Source: Streptomyces xanthophaeus
GTDB lineage: Bacteria > Actinomycetota > Actinomycetes > Streptomycetales > Streptomycetaceae
Reading direction: 5' to 3'
NCBI RefSeq assembly: GCF_000725805.1
Contig: NZ_JOFT01000018.1
Coordinates: 62,001-126,000, forward strand
Length of the DNA: 64,000 nucleotides
The notes under the pieces were generated by a model. It searched no databases, was not told where the DNA came from, and saw nothing but the letters and a program-made list of their open reading frames with translations. The position numbers and the translations under genes were made by a program. Positions 33,538 through 41,844 of the stretch are shown one piece after another. Numbering within the stretch: position 1 is the stretch's first letter; each line of letters starts with the position of its first letter.

Positions 33538-35589
33538 ATGACTTCCGTGACTCCCGCAGCCCCCGTGCGCCTCGCGATCGTCGGCTGCGGCGCGGCCGCC
33601 CGCGGCTGCCACATACCGGCCCTGCCCCCGCTCAAGGGCGATGTGCGGCTGACCGTCCTCGTCGACCGTGACCCGAAGCAGGCCGAGGCGGCCCTCGCCC
33701 TCTACCGCGAGCTGGGCGGAGCCGACGCCGACCAGGTGGTCCTCGCCACCGATGCGGACCAGGTCGCCGACCTCTTCGACGCCGCCGTGGTCGTCGTCCC
33801 GCACACCAAGCACGCCGAGACGGTGGAACCGCTGCTCGCCGCCGGCAAGCACGTCCTGCTCGAAAAGCCCATGACCACCTCGGTCGCCGACGCCCGCCGG
33901 CTCGCCGAGGCGGCCGACGCCGCCGCCCGCGCATCGGGAACCGTGCTGGCCATGGCCCACCCCCGCCGGCTCTTCCCCGCCTACGCGTGGGTGCACCGGC
34001 TGATCCGCGACGGCGGGCTCGGCGAGGTGCGCAGCGTCGAGTGGAACGAGGGGCACCCGTACGCCTGGGAGCCGGTCTCCTGGTCGATGTTCGACCGCCG
34101 CCTCGCGGGCGGCGGGGTGCTCACCGACACCGCCTCGCACGTCTTCGACACCCTGCTGTGGTGGCTCGGCCCGGACGTCGAGGTCGTGTCGTACGAGGAC
34201 AACTCGCTGGGCGGGGTGGAGACCGACGCCTCCGCGCACCTGCGCTTCGCAGGCGTCGACGTGGTCACCGAGTTCAGCCGCCTGCGCGACCTCGGCATCT
34301 CCTGCAAGGTCGTCGGCACCGAGGCGACCGTCACCATCGGCACCGACTTCCCCGCGGGGGAGTGCACGCTGATCACCGCCGACGGCAAGGAGCTCCACCG
34401 CGGCGACGTCGAGGCGGTGGCCCCGGCCCAGGACGAGTGGGAGCTGCTCTTCACCGAGCAGCTCGGCAACTTCGCCGCCGCCTGCCGTGGTACCGCAGCC
34501 GCGCACTCGGGCCCCGCCGACGGCGTACGCGTGGTGGAGCTGATCCAGGAGTGCTACGCGGAGGCCGTGCGCCGGCCCATGTCCCAGCCCTGGACCAGCC
34601 GGACCGCGCAGGCCCTGCCCGAGCTGGACGGCCGTACGGTCGCCGTCACCGGTGCGAGCGGGTTCATCGGCGGCCGGCTCGTCGAGCGTCTCGCCCTCGG
34701 CACGCAAGCGCAGATCCGGCCGGTGGTCCGCGGGTTCGGGCGGGCGGCCCGGCTGTCGGTACTGCCGCAGGACCGGATCGAGTTCCGGCGCGGCGACCTG
34801 ATGAGCGTGGAGAGCCTGCGCGAGGCGTTCACGGGCTGCGACACGGTGGTGCACTGCGCCTTCGGCAGCGACGGAGACGAGTCCGCCCGCTGGGCGGCCA
34901 CCGTCGAGGGCACGGCGAACGTCCTGGCCGCCGCCCGGCAGGCCGGCGTACGGCGGGTGGTGCACCTCAGCACCATCGACGTGTACGACGCCACCGGGGC
35001 GGGCGAGCTGACCGAGGAGTCCCCGGCCCGCCCGGCCGACCCGGCGGACCGGGAGTACGAGCAGCAGAAGCTGGCCGCGGAACAGGCGGTGCTGGCCGCC
35101 GACGGAGGCGGCCTGGAGACGGTCGTCCTCCAGCCGGGAGTGGTCTACGGGCCCTGGGCGGGCCAGTGGACCAGCGCCCAGCTCCTCCGGGAGCCCGGCG
35201 ACTTCGACGCCCTCCCGACGGGCGACGCCGGTGCGTGCAACGCCGTGTACGTCGACGACGTCGTCGAGGCGGCGCTGCGGGCGGTCACGGCGCAGGGGGT
35301 GGCGGGCAGGCGGTTCCTCGTCGGCCACGGCGAGCCGGTGAGCTGGGGCGCCTTCTTCGACGCCGTACGCACGATGAGGCAGCTCGGGGACCCGCTGCCG
35401 GACGCGGGCGCGGACCCGGGCACGGTCCCCGACTGGGAGCTGGAGCTGTACCGCTCCGAAGCCCGCGCCCGCTTCGGTGCGGCCCGCGAGGGGCTCGGGT
35501 TCGAGGCATCGGTGGGCTTCGCCGAGGGCATCGCGCTGACCGCCCGCTGGGCGGGCTGGGCCGGGCTCCTCCCGGAGGCCGGGCGATGA
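33538..35589 (+). CDS. Fused Gfo/Idh/MocA oxidoreductase and NAD-dependent epimerase (SDR)
   Basis: A 683-residue fusion. Residues 1 to about 355 are a Gfo/Idh/MocA dehydrogenase: Rossmann VGCGAAARG near 12-20, then LLEKPMTT, with a C-terminal sheet that contains DTASHVFD. From about residue 362 an extended SDR begins with TGASGFIGG, a catalytic HLSTIDVYD and YEQQK (YxxxK). Gulosamine differs from glucosamine at C3 and C4, so a sugar oxidation and epimerisation enzyme is expected, and this two-domain protein is the best candidate. It follows the GNAT gene after 79 nt, and its stop overlaps the LmbE gene (ATGA). Confidence 0.82.
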   Translation: MTSVTPAAPVRLAIVGCGAAARGCHIPALPPLKGDVRLTVLVDRDPKQAEAALALYRELGGADADQVVLATDADQVADLFDAAVVVVPHTKHAETVEPLLAAGKHVLLEKPMTTSVADARRLAEAADAAARASGTVLAMAHPRRLFPAYAWVHRLIRDGGLGEVRSVEWNEGHPYAWEPVSWSMFDRRLAGGGVLTDTASHVFDTLLWWLGPDVEVVSYEDNSLGGVETDASAHLRFAGVDVVTEFSRLRDLGISCKVVGTEATVTIGTDFPAGECTLITADGKELHRGDVEAVAPAQDEWELLFTEQLGNFAAACRGTAAAHSGPADGVRVVELIQECYAEAVRRPMSQPWTSRTAQALPELDGRTVAVTGASGFIGGRLVERLALGTQAQIRPVVRGFGRAARLSVLPQDRIEFRRGDLMSVESLREAFTGCDTVVHCAFGSDGDESARWAATVEGTANVLAAARQAGVRRVVHLSTIDVYDATGAGELTEESPARPADPADREYEQQKLAAEQAVLAADGGGLETVVLQPGVVYGPWAGQWTSAQLLREPGDFDALPTGDAGACNAVYVDDVVEAALRAVTAQGVAGRRFLVGHGEPVSWGAFFDAVRTMRQLGDPLPDAGADPGTVPDWELELYRSEARARFGAAREGLGFEASVGFAEGIALTARWAGWAGLLPEAGR

Positions 35590-36299
35590 CGGCCGTGACG
35601 GCGGTGACCGATGTGCTCGTGGTCGCACCGCACCCGGACGACGACGTCATCGGATGCGGCGGCTCCATCGCCAAACACGTGCGGGACGGGGCCCGGGTCA
35701 CCGTGGTCATCGTCATCGGCCGGGAACGCAGCGCGCTGGACGACGAGGTGACCGACGCCGAGTTCGCGGCCGAGACCGATGCCTCCGCCAAGGCCCTCGG
35801 GGTGCACCGCGTGGTCCGCTTCGAGGAGCCCTCGCGGGACTTCCGGCTGACGCGCGAGGTCCATCTGGACCTCGTACGGGTCCTGCGGGAGGTCCGGCCG
35901 CAGGTCGTGTACCTGCCGCACGACAACGACGACGACGTCGAGCACCGGATGGTGCACCAGCTGGCCACCGAGGCGCTCTGGATGGCGCAGTCGTCCTTCT
36001 TCCAGGAGGCCGGTGCGGAGCCGATGCCCGCGCCGCAGCTGGTGCTCGGGTACGAGGTGTGGGCGCCGATGGCCCGGTTCCAGTACGCCGAGGAGATCGG
36101 CGGGCAGATCGAGGCCAAGGTCGAGGCGATGCGCTGCTACCGCTCGCAGCTGCGGCACGCCGCCTGGGACGAGGGCATCCGCGGGCTGGCCCGGTACCGG
36201 GGCGCGGTCGCCTCCGGGTCCGGGTACGCGGAGGTGTTCCAGGTCCTCGGCCTGACCGGTCCGGGGCCGGGCCCGGGATCGGGGGGCGGCCGTGATTGA
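35586..36299 (+). CDS. LmbE/PIG-L family N-acetylsugar deacetylase
   Basis: A 237-residue zinc deacetylase. The N-terminal VVAPHPDDDVIGCGG has the His-Pro-Asp-Asp motif (zinc His and catalytic Asp), and VEHRMVHQLA supplies the further zinc His. Family members remove acetyl from N-acetylglucosamine units linked to other groups, as in mycothiol synthesis. Here it probably frees the 2-amino group of the gulosamine unit. Translational coupling at both ends (4-nt overlap with the preceding gene, 8-nt with the next) ties it to the sugar steps. Confidence 0.87.
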   Translation: MTAVTAVTDVLVVAPHPDDDVIGCGGSIAKHVRDGARVTVVIVIGRERSALDDEVTDAEFAAETDASAKALGVHRVVRFEEPSRDFRLTREVHLDLVRVLREVRPQVVYLPHDNDDDVEHRMVHQLATEALWMAQSSFFQEAGAEPMPAPQLVLGYEVWAPMARFQYAEEIGGQIEAKVEAMRCYRSQLRHAAWDEGIRGLARYRGAVASGSGYAEVFQVLGLTGPGPGPGSGGGRD

Positions 36300-37533
36300 C
36301 CGGGTCCTGGTCTGCGGCCTCGGCTCCGGCATGGACCACTCGCTCGCCGGACTGCGGGCCATGCGGCTGGACGTGGTGGTGGCCACCGACCGGCCCACCG
36401 ACCGGGTCCGGGCGGAGGCGGACACCCTGCTGGTGTGCGACCCCGACGACGCGGTGGCGGTGCTGGCCGAGCTCGCGGCGGCCGGCATCGACCGGCTCGA
36501 CGGGGTGTTCTCGCTCGGCGCCGACAACCCGCCGGTGATCAGCGCGCTGGCCCGGCGCTTCGGGTGCCCCGGGCTGCCGCTGGAGACGGCCCTGGACTGC
36601 ACGCTCAAGGACCGCCGACTGGCGATCCTGCGCAAGGCCGGGCTGCCGATGCCCCGGCACGCGGTGGCGGAGAGCGTGGGCGAGGCCGTACGGGCGGTCG
36701 CCGACGTGGGCCTGCCCGCGGTGATCAAACCCTGCGACCAGACCGGTTCGCTGGGCGTGATGAAGGTGGAGTCGGCCGAAGCGGTACGGGAGCTGGCGGC
36801 GGAGGCGCTGCGGCTGAGCCCCGGCGGCCGGATCGTCGTCGAGGAGTTCCTGGAGGGCACCGAGCACACCCTCGCCGGGTTCATGGTCGACGGGATCTTC
36901 CACACGATCGGCTTCGCGGACCGCGAGTACGGACAGAAGGAGGAGTTCGCCCCGTACTTCTTCGAGGGCGGCGACACCTTGCCCAGCCGGCTCACCCCGG
37001 AGCAGGTCGCGGAGGTCACCGACACCGTGCGGCGCGGCGCCGAGGCGCTCCGTCTGGACCCCGCGGTGATCAACACCGACATCCTGCGCACCCGGGACGG
37101 CCGGGTGGTGCTGCTGGAGATCACCTGCCGGCTGACCGGCGCCCGCATCGCCACCGAGGTGATGCGACTGGCCACCGGGGTGGATCCGCTGCCGAACGTG
37201 GTCCGGCTGGCCCTGGGGCGGCCGCTGGAGCTCTCCGAGCTGGTGCCGACCCTTCAGGGGGCAGCCGTACAGCGGTTCCTGCCGGCCGACGGCGGGGTCG
37301 TGGAGTGGGTCGGCAATCCCCAGGACGTGGCGCGCCGGGCCGGTGTGCACGACGTGTTCTGGGGGACGGAACTGCGCCCCGGGACCGTGCTGCCGCCGTA
37401 CAGCGGCGGGGCCGACGTGCTGGCCGGGGTGATCGCCCACGCCCCCGGCCTCGCGCAGGCGGAGTCGATCGCGCGGCGCACCCTGGCCGCGCTGCCGCTG
37501 CGCTTCAAGGACCCGACGGAGCGCGCGCAGTGA
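36292..37533 (+). CDS. ATP-grasp family carboxylate-amine ligase
   Basis: A 413-residue ATP-grasp enzyme with N-terminal nucleotide-like fold (RVLVCGLGSGMDHS), ATP-binding Lys in PAVIKPCDQTGSLGV, EEFLEGTEHT, and the magnesium site in VLLEITCRLTG. ATP-grasp enzymes activate a carboxylate as acyl phosphate and join it to an amine. The streptothricin core has a lactam in the streptolidine part, so lactam closure or amide formation is an attractive but unproven role. The GTG start at 36292 overlaps the LmbE stop by 8 nt. Next comes the glycosyltransferase. Confidence 0.82.
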   Translation: MIDRVLVCGLGSGMDHSLAGLRAMRLDVVVATDRPTDRVRAEADTLLVCDPDDAVAVLAELAAAGIDRLDGVFSLGADNPPVISALARRFGCPGLPLETALDCTLKDRRLAILRKAGLPMPRHAVAESVGEAVRAVADVGLPAVIKPCDQTGSLGVMKVESAEAVRELAAEALRLSPGGRIVVEEFLEGTEHTLAGFMVDGIFHTIGFADREYGQKEEFAPYFFEGGDTLPSRLTPEQVAEVTDTVRRGAEALRLDPAVINTDILRTRDGRVVLLEITCRLTGARIATEVMRLATGVDPLPNVVRLALGRPLELSELVPTLQGAAVQRFLPADGGVVEWVGNPQDVARRAGVHDVFWGTELRPGTVLPPYSGGADVLAGVIAHAPGLAQAESIARRTLAALPLRFKDPTERAQ

Positions 37534-37586
37534 ACCAGGACACCTATACGCACAGTCCCACGCACAGCGACAACGAGGAGAGTTCG

Positions 37587-38702
37587 ATGGCCACCGTGCC
37601 GGTGGACGAGGAAGCGGTCGACAAGGGCATCGCGCGGACCAGTGTGGTCATCGCCCTGCGCGACGACCTGCGGATCGCGGACTGCATCGCGTCGATCGAC
37701 GAGGACGTCGAGATCGTGCTGGCGCTCAACGGGCCCAGCGACGCGGTCAGGAAACTGATCGCCGAGCACCCCAGGGCGCTCACGGTCACCGAGATCGAGG
37801 ACGTCGGCAATCTCGGCGCGGCCTACAACGCCGGGGCCGCCGCCACCGACAACCAGTACCTGCTGCTGATGGACTCCGACTGCACCTTCGCCCCGGGCGT
37901 GGTGCGCATGATGGTGCGCGCCGTGCTCACCGAACCGGTGGTCAAGGGCCAGGTGGTGTACGGGGAGTCGGACGGACTGCTGAGCAAGCTCACCGCCCGG
38001 GTGCGGGAGTTCGACGAGGGCGACTACGTCAGTGCGCTGTCGCCCCCGCTCATCTACAACCGGGCCATCGTCGACCACATCGGCGGCTACCACTTCGACG
38101 AGCTGATCCACTGGTGCGAGGACCGGGAGTTCGACTTCCGGCTCCAGCTGGCCGGGATCCCGGTGGTCTACCTTCCGGAGGCGCGGATCTTCCACGACGC
38201 GCAGCACGGTTTCGCGAACATGCGCAGCTACTTCCGGTACGGGGTGGGCGAGGGCATCGCCCAGGAGACCGGGGTGTTCACCACGCCCGCCGTCCCCGTG
38301 GCGTGGCGGCTGTTCGAGGCGTCCCGGACGCTGGTGCACTGCGCGCAGGCCAAGGGGGTGGGCGCGGCGGCGTACTACGCACTGCTGAAGGCCGCCTTCC
38401 ATACGGGTACGGCACACCACCTGCTCAACGATCCCTACGAGGTGCGCGAGCGCTACCCGGTCTCGGCCAAGCGGGCGCGGCTGGTGCGGTCGATCCCGCA
38501 GCACAGCACCCGCCTGACCAAGACCCAGCTGCGCCGGCTGCGGCGCTCCCACTGGGAGGCCGGACGGCGGATCGAGAGGGTCGCGGACCTGTCGGTCTTC
38601 CACCCGGACGCGGTCCGGACGGCGGCGGGCCAGGACGCCGGCCCGGCCGCCGCCCCGGGCGCGGGCTCAGTCGTCGGTGAGCAGCGGCAGCAGCAGGCGT
38701 GA
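37587..38702 (+). CDS. Family 2 glycosyltransferase
   Basis: A GT-A fold glycosyltransferase of 371 residues. It has TSVVIALRDD, NLGAAYNAGA, the metal-binding LLMDSDCTF (DxD) and the catalytic-region WCEDREFDF. In this context it is the candidate to join the aminosugar to streptolidine. The start is uncertain. The GTG at 37530 overlaps the ATP-grasp stop by 4 nt and would add 19 residues (NQDTYTHSP...), while ATG 37587 has GAGGAG 5 nt upstream and is preferred. The last 36 nt overlap, tail to tail, with the oppositely oriented CocE-type hydrolase. Confidence 0.85.
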   Translation: MATVPVDEEAVDKGIARTSVVIALRDDLRIADCIASIDEDVEIVLALNGPSDAVRKLIAEHPRALTVTEIEDVGNLGAAYNAGAAATDNQYLLLMDSDCTFAPGVVRMMVRAVLTEPVVKGQVVYGESDGLLSKLTARVREFDEGDYVSALSPPLIYNRAIVDHIGGYHFDELIHWCEDREFDFRLQLAGIPVVYLPEARIFHDAQHGFANMRSYFRYGVGEGIAQETGVFTTPAVPVAWRLFEASRTLVHCAQAKGVGAAAYYALLKAAFHTGTAHHLLNDPYEVRERYPVSAKRARLVRSIPQHSTRLTKTQLRRLRRSHWEAGRRIERVADLSVFHPDAVRTAAGQDAGPAAAPGAGSVVGEQRQQQA

Positions 38703-40268
38703 GGGGTGGTCGCCGCCATGGTGAACGGTGTGGTGGGCGACCACCTTCGGGTGCGTGTCGAAGCGGGGCGCGTTGCTGCCGGCGATCTCCAGCCGGATGC
38801 GGTGCCCCGCTTCGAAGACGTGGCCGATCGCGCCCAGACGCACCCGCACCTCGGCCACCGCACCGCCTCCGGGACCCGGTGCGTCGCCCGCGAGGCGGCG
38901 GATGCCGTCGGTGAGGATCTCCGCCCGGCCCCCCGGGTGGACGTCGACGAGCTTTCCCGTCACATCGGCGCCGGCGGCGTCCGGGGTGACGTACACGAGG
39001 AGTTCGGCCTCGCCGATCGCGGTGAGCGGGGCGTCGAGCGGCTCCGTGGTCCAGCACAGCACGTCGGGCCGCCGCTCCACCTCCCGCTGGTCGAGCGGGC
39101 CGCAGTCGCCGCCGGTGAACTGGCCGGGCAGCGCCGTGGCCCCGCCGGTGGTGGGGACCGGGTCGGCCGGGTCGTGGCGCAGGACGTCGCCGCCCGGCAG
39201 GCCCGGGGCTTCGGTGAGGGAGCGGCCGCTGAGGTGGAGGGCGTACGGGCGGGTGCCGGGGACCGGCCAGGCGGGGAAGGCGCGCCACTGGTCGGCGCCG
39301 GTGAGGAAGAGCCGTACCGGGGCGCTCTCGCGGGCGGGGGGCCGCTGCCTGAGGTGGCAGTCGAAGTGGGCGAGGTGGAGCCCGGTGACGTCCAGGTGCT
39401 GTTCGTCGGCGGCGAGCCCGTAGCGGCGCTGGGGGAAGACGCCTCCGGTGACGCAGTGGGACCAGGGGCCGACCACCAGTTCGGTGCCGGGGATCGCGGC
39501 GGAATTCTCCAGCGCGCCCGCCAGGAAGATGTCGTACCAGCCGGTGATGTTCAGTACCGGCACCTTTATCGCGGCATAGGATTCACGCGGCGCGGACCGG
39601 CGCCAGTACGCATCGCCGGACGGGTGGGCGAGCCACTCCTTGTAATAGGGCGCGAGCCGGTCGAGGAGTTCCGCCGCCTGCCCGGGATCGCGGTAGAGCG
39701 CGTCGATGCGGTCGACGGCTTCGGCGACTTCCCGTTCGGCCGCGGAATCGAGTCCGGCGCCGGTGAGCAGCAGATCGTAGAGCACCCAGTAGAGGACGAA
39801 TCCGAGCTGGAAGGCGCCGCCTTGGTACGTCCAGCCCTCGTCGAATCCGGAGCCGGACACGTGGGGGGCGACCGCACCCAGGGCGGGTGGCCCTTCCGTG
39901 GCCGCGAGCAGGGCGGACATCCCTTCGTAGGAGCGCCCGAACAGGCCCGCCGAGCCGTCGCACCAGGGCTGCGCCGCTGCCCAGGCCACGGTGTCGGCGC
40001 CGTCCGCGGCCTCGTTCAGATAGGGCTCGAAGGTACCGCCGGAAGAAAATCGGCCGCGGACGTCCTGCACCAGCAGGGCGTATCCGGCGCGCGCCATGCG
40101 CAGGCCGTCCAGGGAAGCGCCGCCGGGATTTCCGGATTTCCCGTAGGGAGTTCTCCGGATGAGTACCGGAACGGGTCCGGGAACATCCTCCGGGAGATAG
40201 AGATCGGCGCTCAGTAAGGCGCCGTCGCGCATGGGTATTTTCAGGTCGTGTTCGATGATGATACGCAC
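38667..40268 (-). CDS. CocE/NonD (Xaa-Pro peptidase S15) family hydrolase with TTA codon
   Basis: A 533-residue alpha/beta hydrolase of the X-Pro dipeptidyl-peptidase/CocE type. It has MRDGALLSADLYLP at the N-terminus, YALLVQDVRG, nucleophile FGRSYEG, WYDIFLAG, and His in GPWSH, then a C-terminal jelly-roll domain. Possible jobs are removing an N-acetyl or an aminoacyl protecting group from a precursor, or cleaving a beta-lysine bond. None is shown. The start is uncertain: GTG at 40268 with a weak ribosome binding site is used here. Codon 18 is TTA (40215-40217), so bldA control is likely. It lies only 34 nt from the divergent A enzyme gene. Confidence 0.83.
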   Translation of the reverse strand: MRIIIEHDLKIPMRDGALLSADLYLPEDVPGPVPVLIRRTPYGKSGNPGGASLDGLRMARAGYALLVQDVRGRFSSGGTFEPYLNEAADGADTVAWAAAQPWCDGSAGLFGRSYEGMSALLAATEGPPALGAVAPHVSGSGFDEGWTYQGGAFQLGFVLYWVLYDLLLTGAGLDSAAEREVAEAVDRIDALYRDPGQAAELLDRLAPYYKEWLAHPSGDAYWRRSAPRESYAAIKVPVLNITGWYDIFLAGALENSAAIPGTELVVGPWSHCVTGGVFPQRRYGLAADEQHLDVTGLHLAHFDCHLRQRPPARESAPVRLFLTGADQWRAFPAWPVPGTRPYALHLSGRSLTEAPGLPGGDVLRHDPADPVPTTGGATALPGQFTGGDCGPLDQREVERRPDVLCWTTEPLDAPLTAIGEAELLVYVTPDAAGADVTGKLVDVHPGGRAEILTDGIRRLAGDAPGPGGGAVAEVRVRLGAIGHVFEAGHRIRLEIAGSNAPRFDTHPKVVAHHTVHHGGDHPSRLLLPLLTDD

Positions 40269-40302
40269 GGTCCAATCGTCCGACAGAACAAGGGAATTGA
40301 CA

Positions 40303-41844
40303 ATGCATTCCTTACTCGATCCGTTTTTCGCGGTCGCCCGTGACGATCCGGACCGCCCGGCCGTCGTCGACAACGGCCTGGTGGTCGGGTACGGCACGCT
40401 GGCCCACTGGGCGCGTGCGGTCGCCGGGGCCGTCGCGCCGCGCACGGCGGGCCCGCAGCCGCCGGTCGCCGTGGTCGTGCACCACTCGGCCCGCGACGTG
40501 GCGGCCGTGCTGGGGGTGCTGGCCGCCGGGCGGGCCTACGTACCGCTCGAAGCCGACCACCCGGCGGCGCGGCTGACCGCCGTCCTGGAGCGGGCCGGCT
40601 GCACGGAGGCGGTGGCCACCGCCGACTCCGGGTACGTGCCCCCGGTGGAGACCGTCATCCGGCCGCACTGGACGCCCGCGCCCCCTCCCGCGCCGGTGCC
40701 GGGCCGGGAGCCCGCCGCCCTGCCGGTCCCGCGCGCCGAGGACCCCGCGTACATGCTGTTCACCTCGGGTTCCACCGGCGAGCCCAAGGGGGTCGTGGTG
40801 CCGCACCGGGCCCTCGCGGCGGTCGTCCCGCAGCTGCGCGGGCTGTACGGCATCGACGCTGAAGCGGTCGTCCTCCACTTCCACGGGGCGGGCGGCGACA
40901 CCAGCCTGGAGGAGATCCTGCCGACGCTGACGGCCGGGGCCACCCTGGTGATCGACGACACGGCCCGGGAACGGTTCGCGCAGGTGGCGCAGGACCAGGA
41001 GGTCACCGTCGCGGTGCTGCCGACGGGCTTCTGGAACAGCCTGACCGGCGATCTCCTGCACCAGGACCAGGACCAGGACCAGGACCAGGGCGGCAGGCTG
41101 CCGTCCTGCCTGCGCACCCTGGTGATCGGTGGCGAGGCCGTCCGGGCGGACATGCTGGAGCGGTGGAACCGCCTCGACGTGTCCGGCATCCGCCTGCTCA
41201 ACACGTACGGCTCCACGGAGACGGCCCTGGTCACGCACGCCTTCGCGCTCGCGGGACCGGGCGCCGAGCCGCTGCCCGAAGCGGGGGAGGACCTGCCGAT
41301 CGGCCACCCGCTGCCCCACGTGGGCCAGCGGGTCGACGCGGCCGGCGAGCTGTACGTCAGCGGCGAGACCCTGGCGCTGGGCTACCACGACAACCCGGCG
41401 GCCACGGCAGCCCGTTTCACCGAGACCGGCGGCACCCGCTGGTACCGCACCGGAGACCTGGTGAGCGCCGCGCCCGGCGGCGCCCTGGTCTTCCGGGGCC
41501 GCACCGACCACCAGGTCAAGATCCGCGGTCACCGGGTGGACCTGCTGGACGTGGAGGCGCTGATCGGCCGCTGCGAGGGGGTGTCGGCCGTGGCCGCGGC
41601 CCGGGTGGAAGGACCTACGCACACCTCGCTCGCGGCCTTCTTCGTACCGGCCCCGAACCATCGTCCGCAGGAGGTGGTGGCACGTATCCGGGACCGGCTG
41701 TCCCTGACCGCGCCGTCCCACATGGTGCCCAGCCGGATCGTCCCCGTCACCGCCCTGGAGCAGACGCACACCGGCAAGGTCGACCGGAACGCGACCCGCG
41801 ACCGCCATCTGGGCTCCGGCGCACCGGCGGTGATCTCCCGGTGA
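40303..41844 (+). CDS. Second stand-alone adenylation enzyme, paralogue of the one at 21026, with TTA codon
   Basis: A 513-residue free adenylation domain. It has A3 LFTSGSTGEPKG, A5 NTYGSTET, A7 YRTGDLV, A8 HQVKIRGHRVDLLDV, and A10 HTGKVDR. It aligns throughout with the enzyme at 21026 (shared LLxxxxDPFFA start), which supports a common beta-lysine substrate and the two-enzyme logic of streptothricin synthesis. By synteny it is the ORF5-like loader, an inference. Codon 4 is TTA (40312-40314). A CAGGAC hexanucleotide repeat (41062-41085) inserts a Gln-Asp run absent from the paralogue. AAGGGA lies 7 nt before the ATG. It heads a coupled four-gene operon. Confidence 0.9.
   Translation: MHSLLDPFFAVARDDPDRPAVVDNGLVVGYGTLAHWARAVAGAVAPRTAGPQPPVAVVVHHSARDVAAVLGVLAAGRAYVPLEADHPAARLTAVLERAGCTEAVATADSGYVPPVETVIRPHWTPAPPPAPVPGREPAALPVPRAEDPAYMLFTSGSTGEPKGVVVPHRALAAVVPQLRGLYGIDAEAVVLHFHGAGGDTSLEEILPTLTAGATLVIDDTARERFAQVAQDQEVTVAVLPTGFWNSLTGDLLHQDQDQDQDQGGRLPSCLRTLVIGGEAVRADMLERWNRLDVSGIRLLNTYGSTETALVTHAFALAGPGAEPLPEAGEDLPIGHPLPHVGQRVDAAGELYVSGETLALGYHDNPAATAARFTETGGTRWYRTGDLVSAAPGGALVFRGRTDHQVKIRGHRVDLLDVEALIGRCEGVSAVAAARVEGPTHTSLAAFFVPAPNHRPQEVVARIRDRLSLTAPSHMVPSRIVPVTALEQTHTGKVDRNATRDRHLGSGAPAVISR
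41062..41091 (+). repeat. CAGGAC hexanucleotide repeat in the second stand-alone A gene
   Basis: Four exact CAGGAC units (41062-41085) followed by CAGGGC encode a Gln-Asp run. The paralogous enzyme at 21026 lacks it. Confidence 0.8.
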
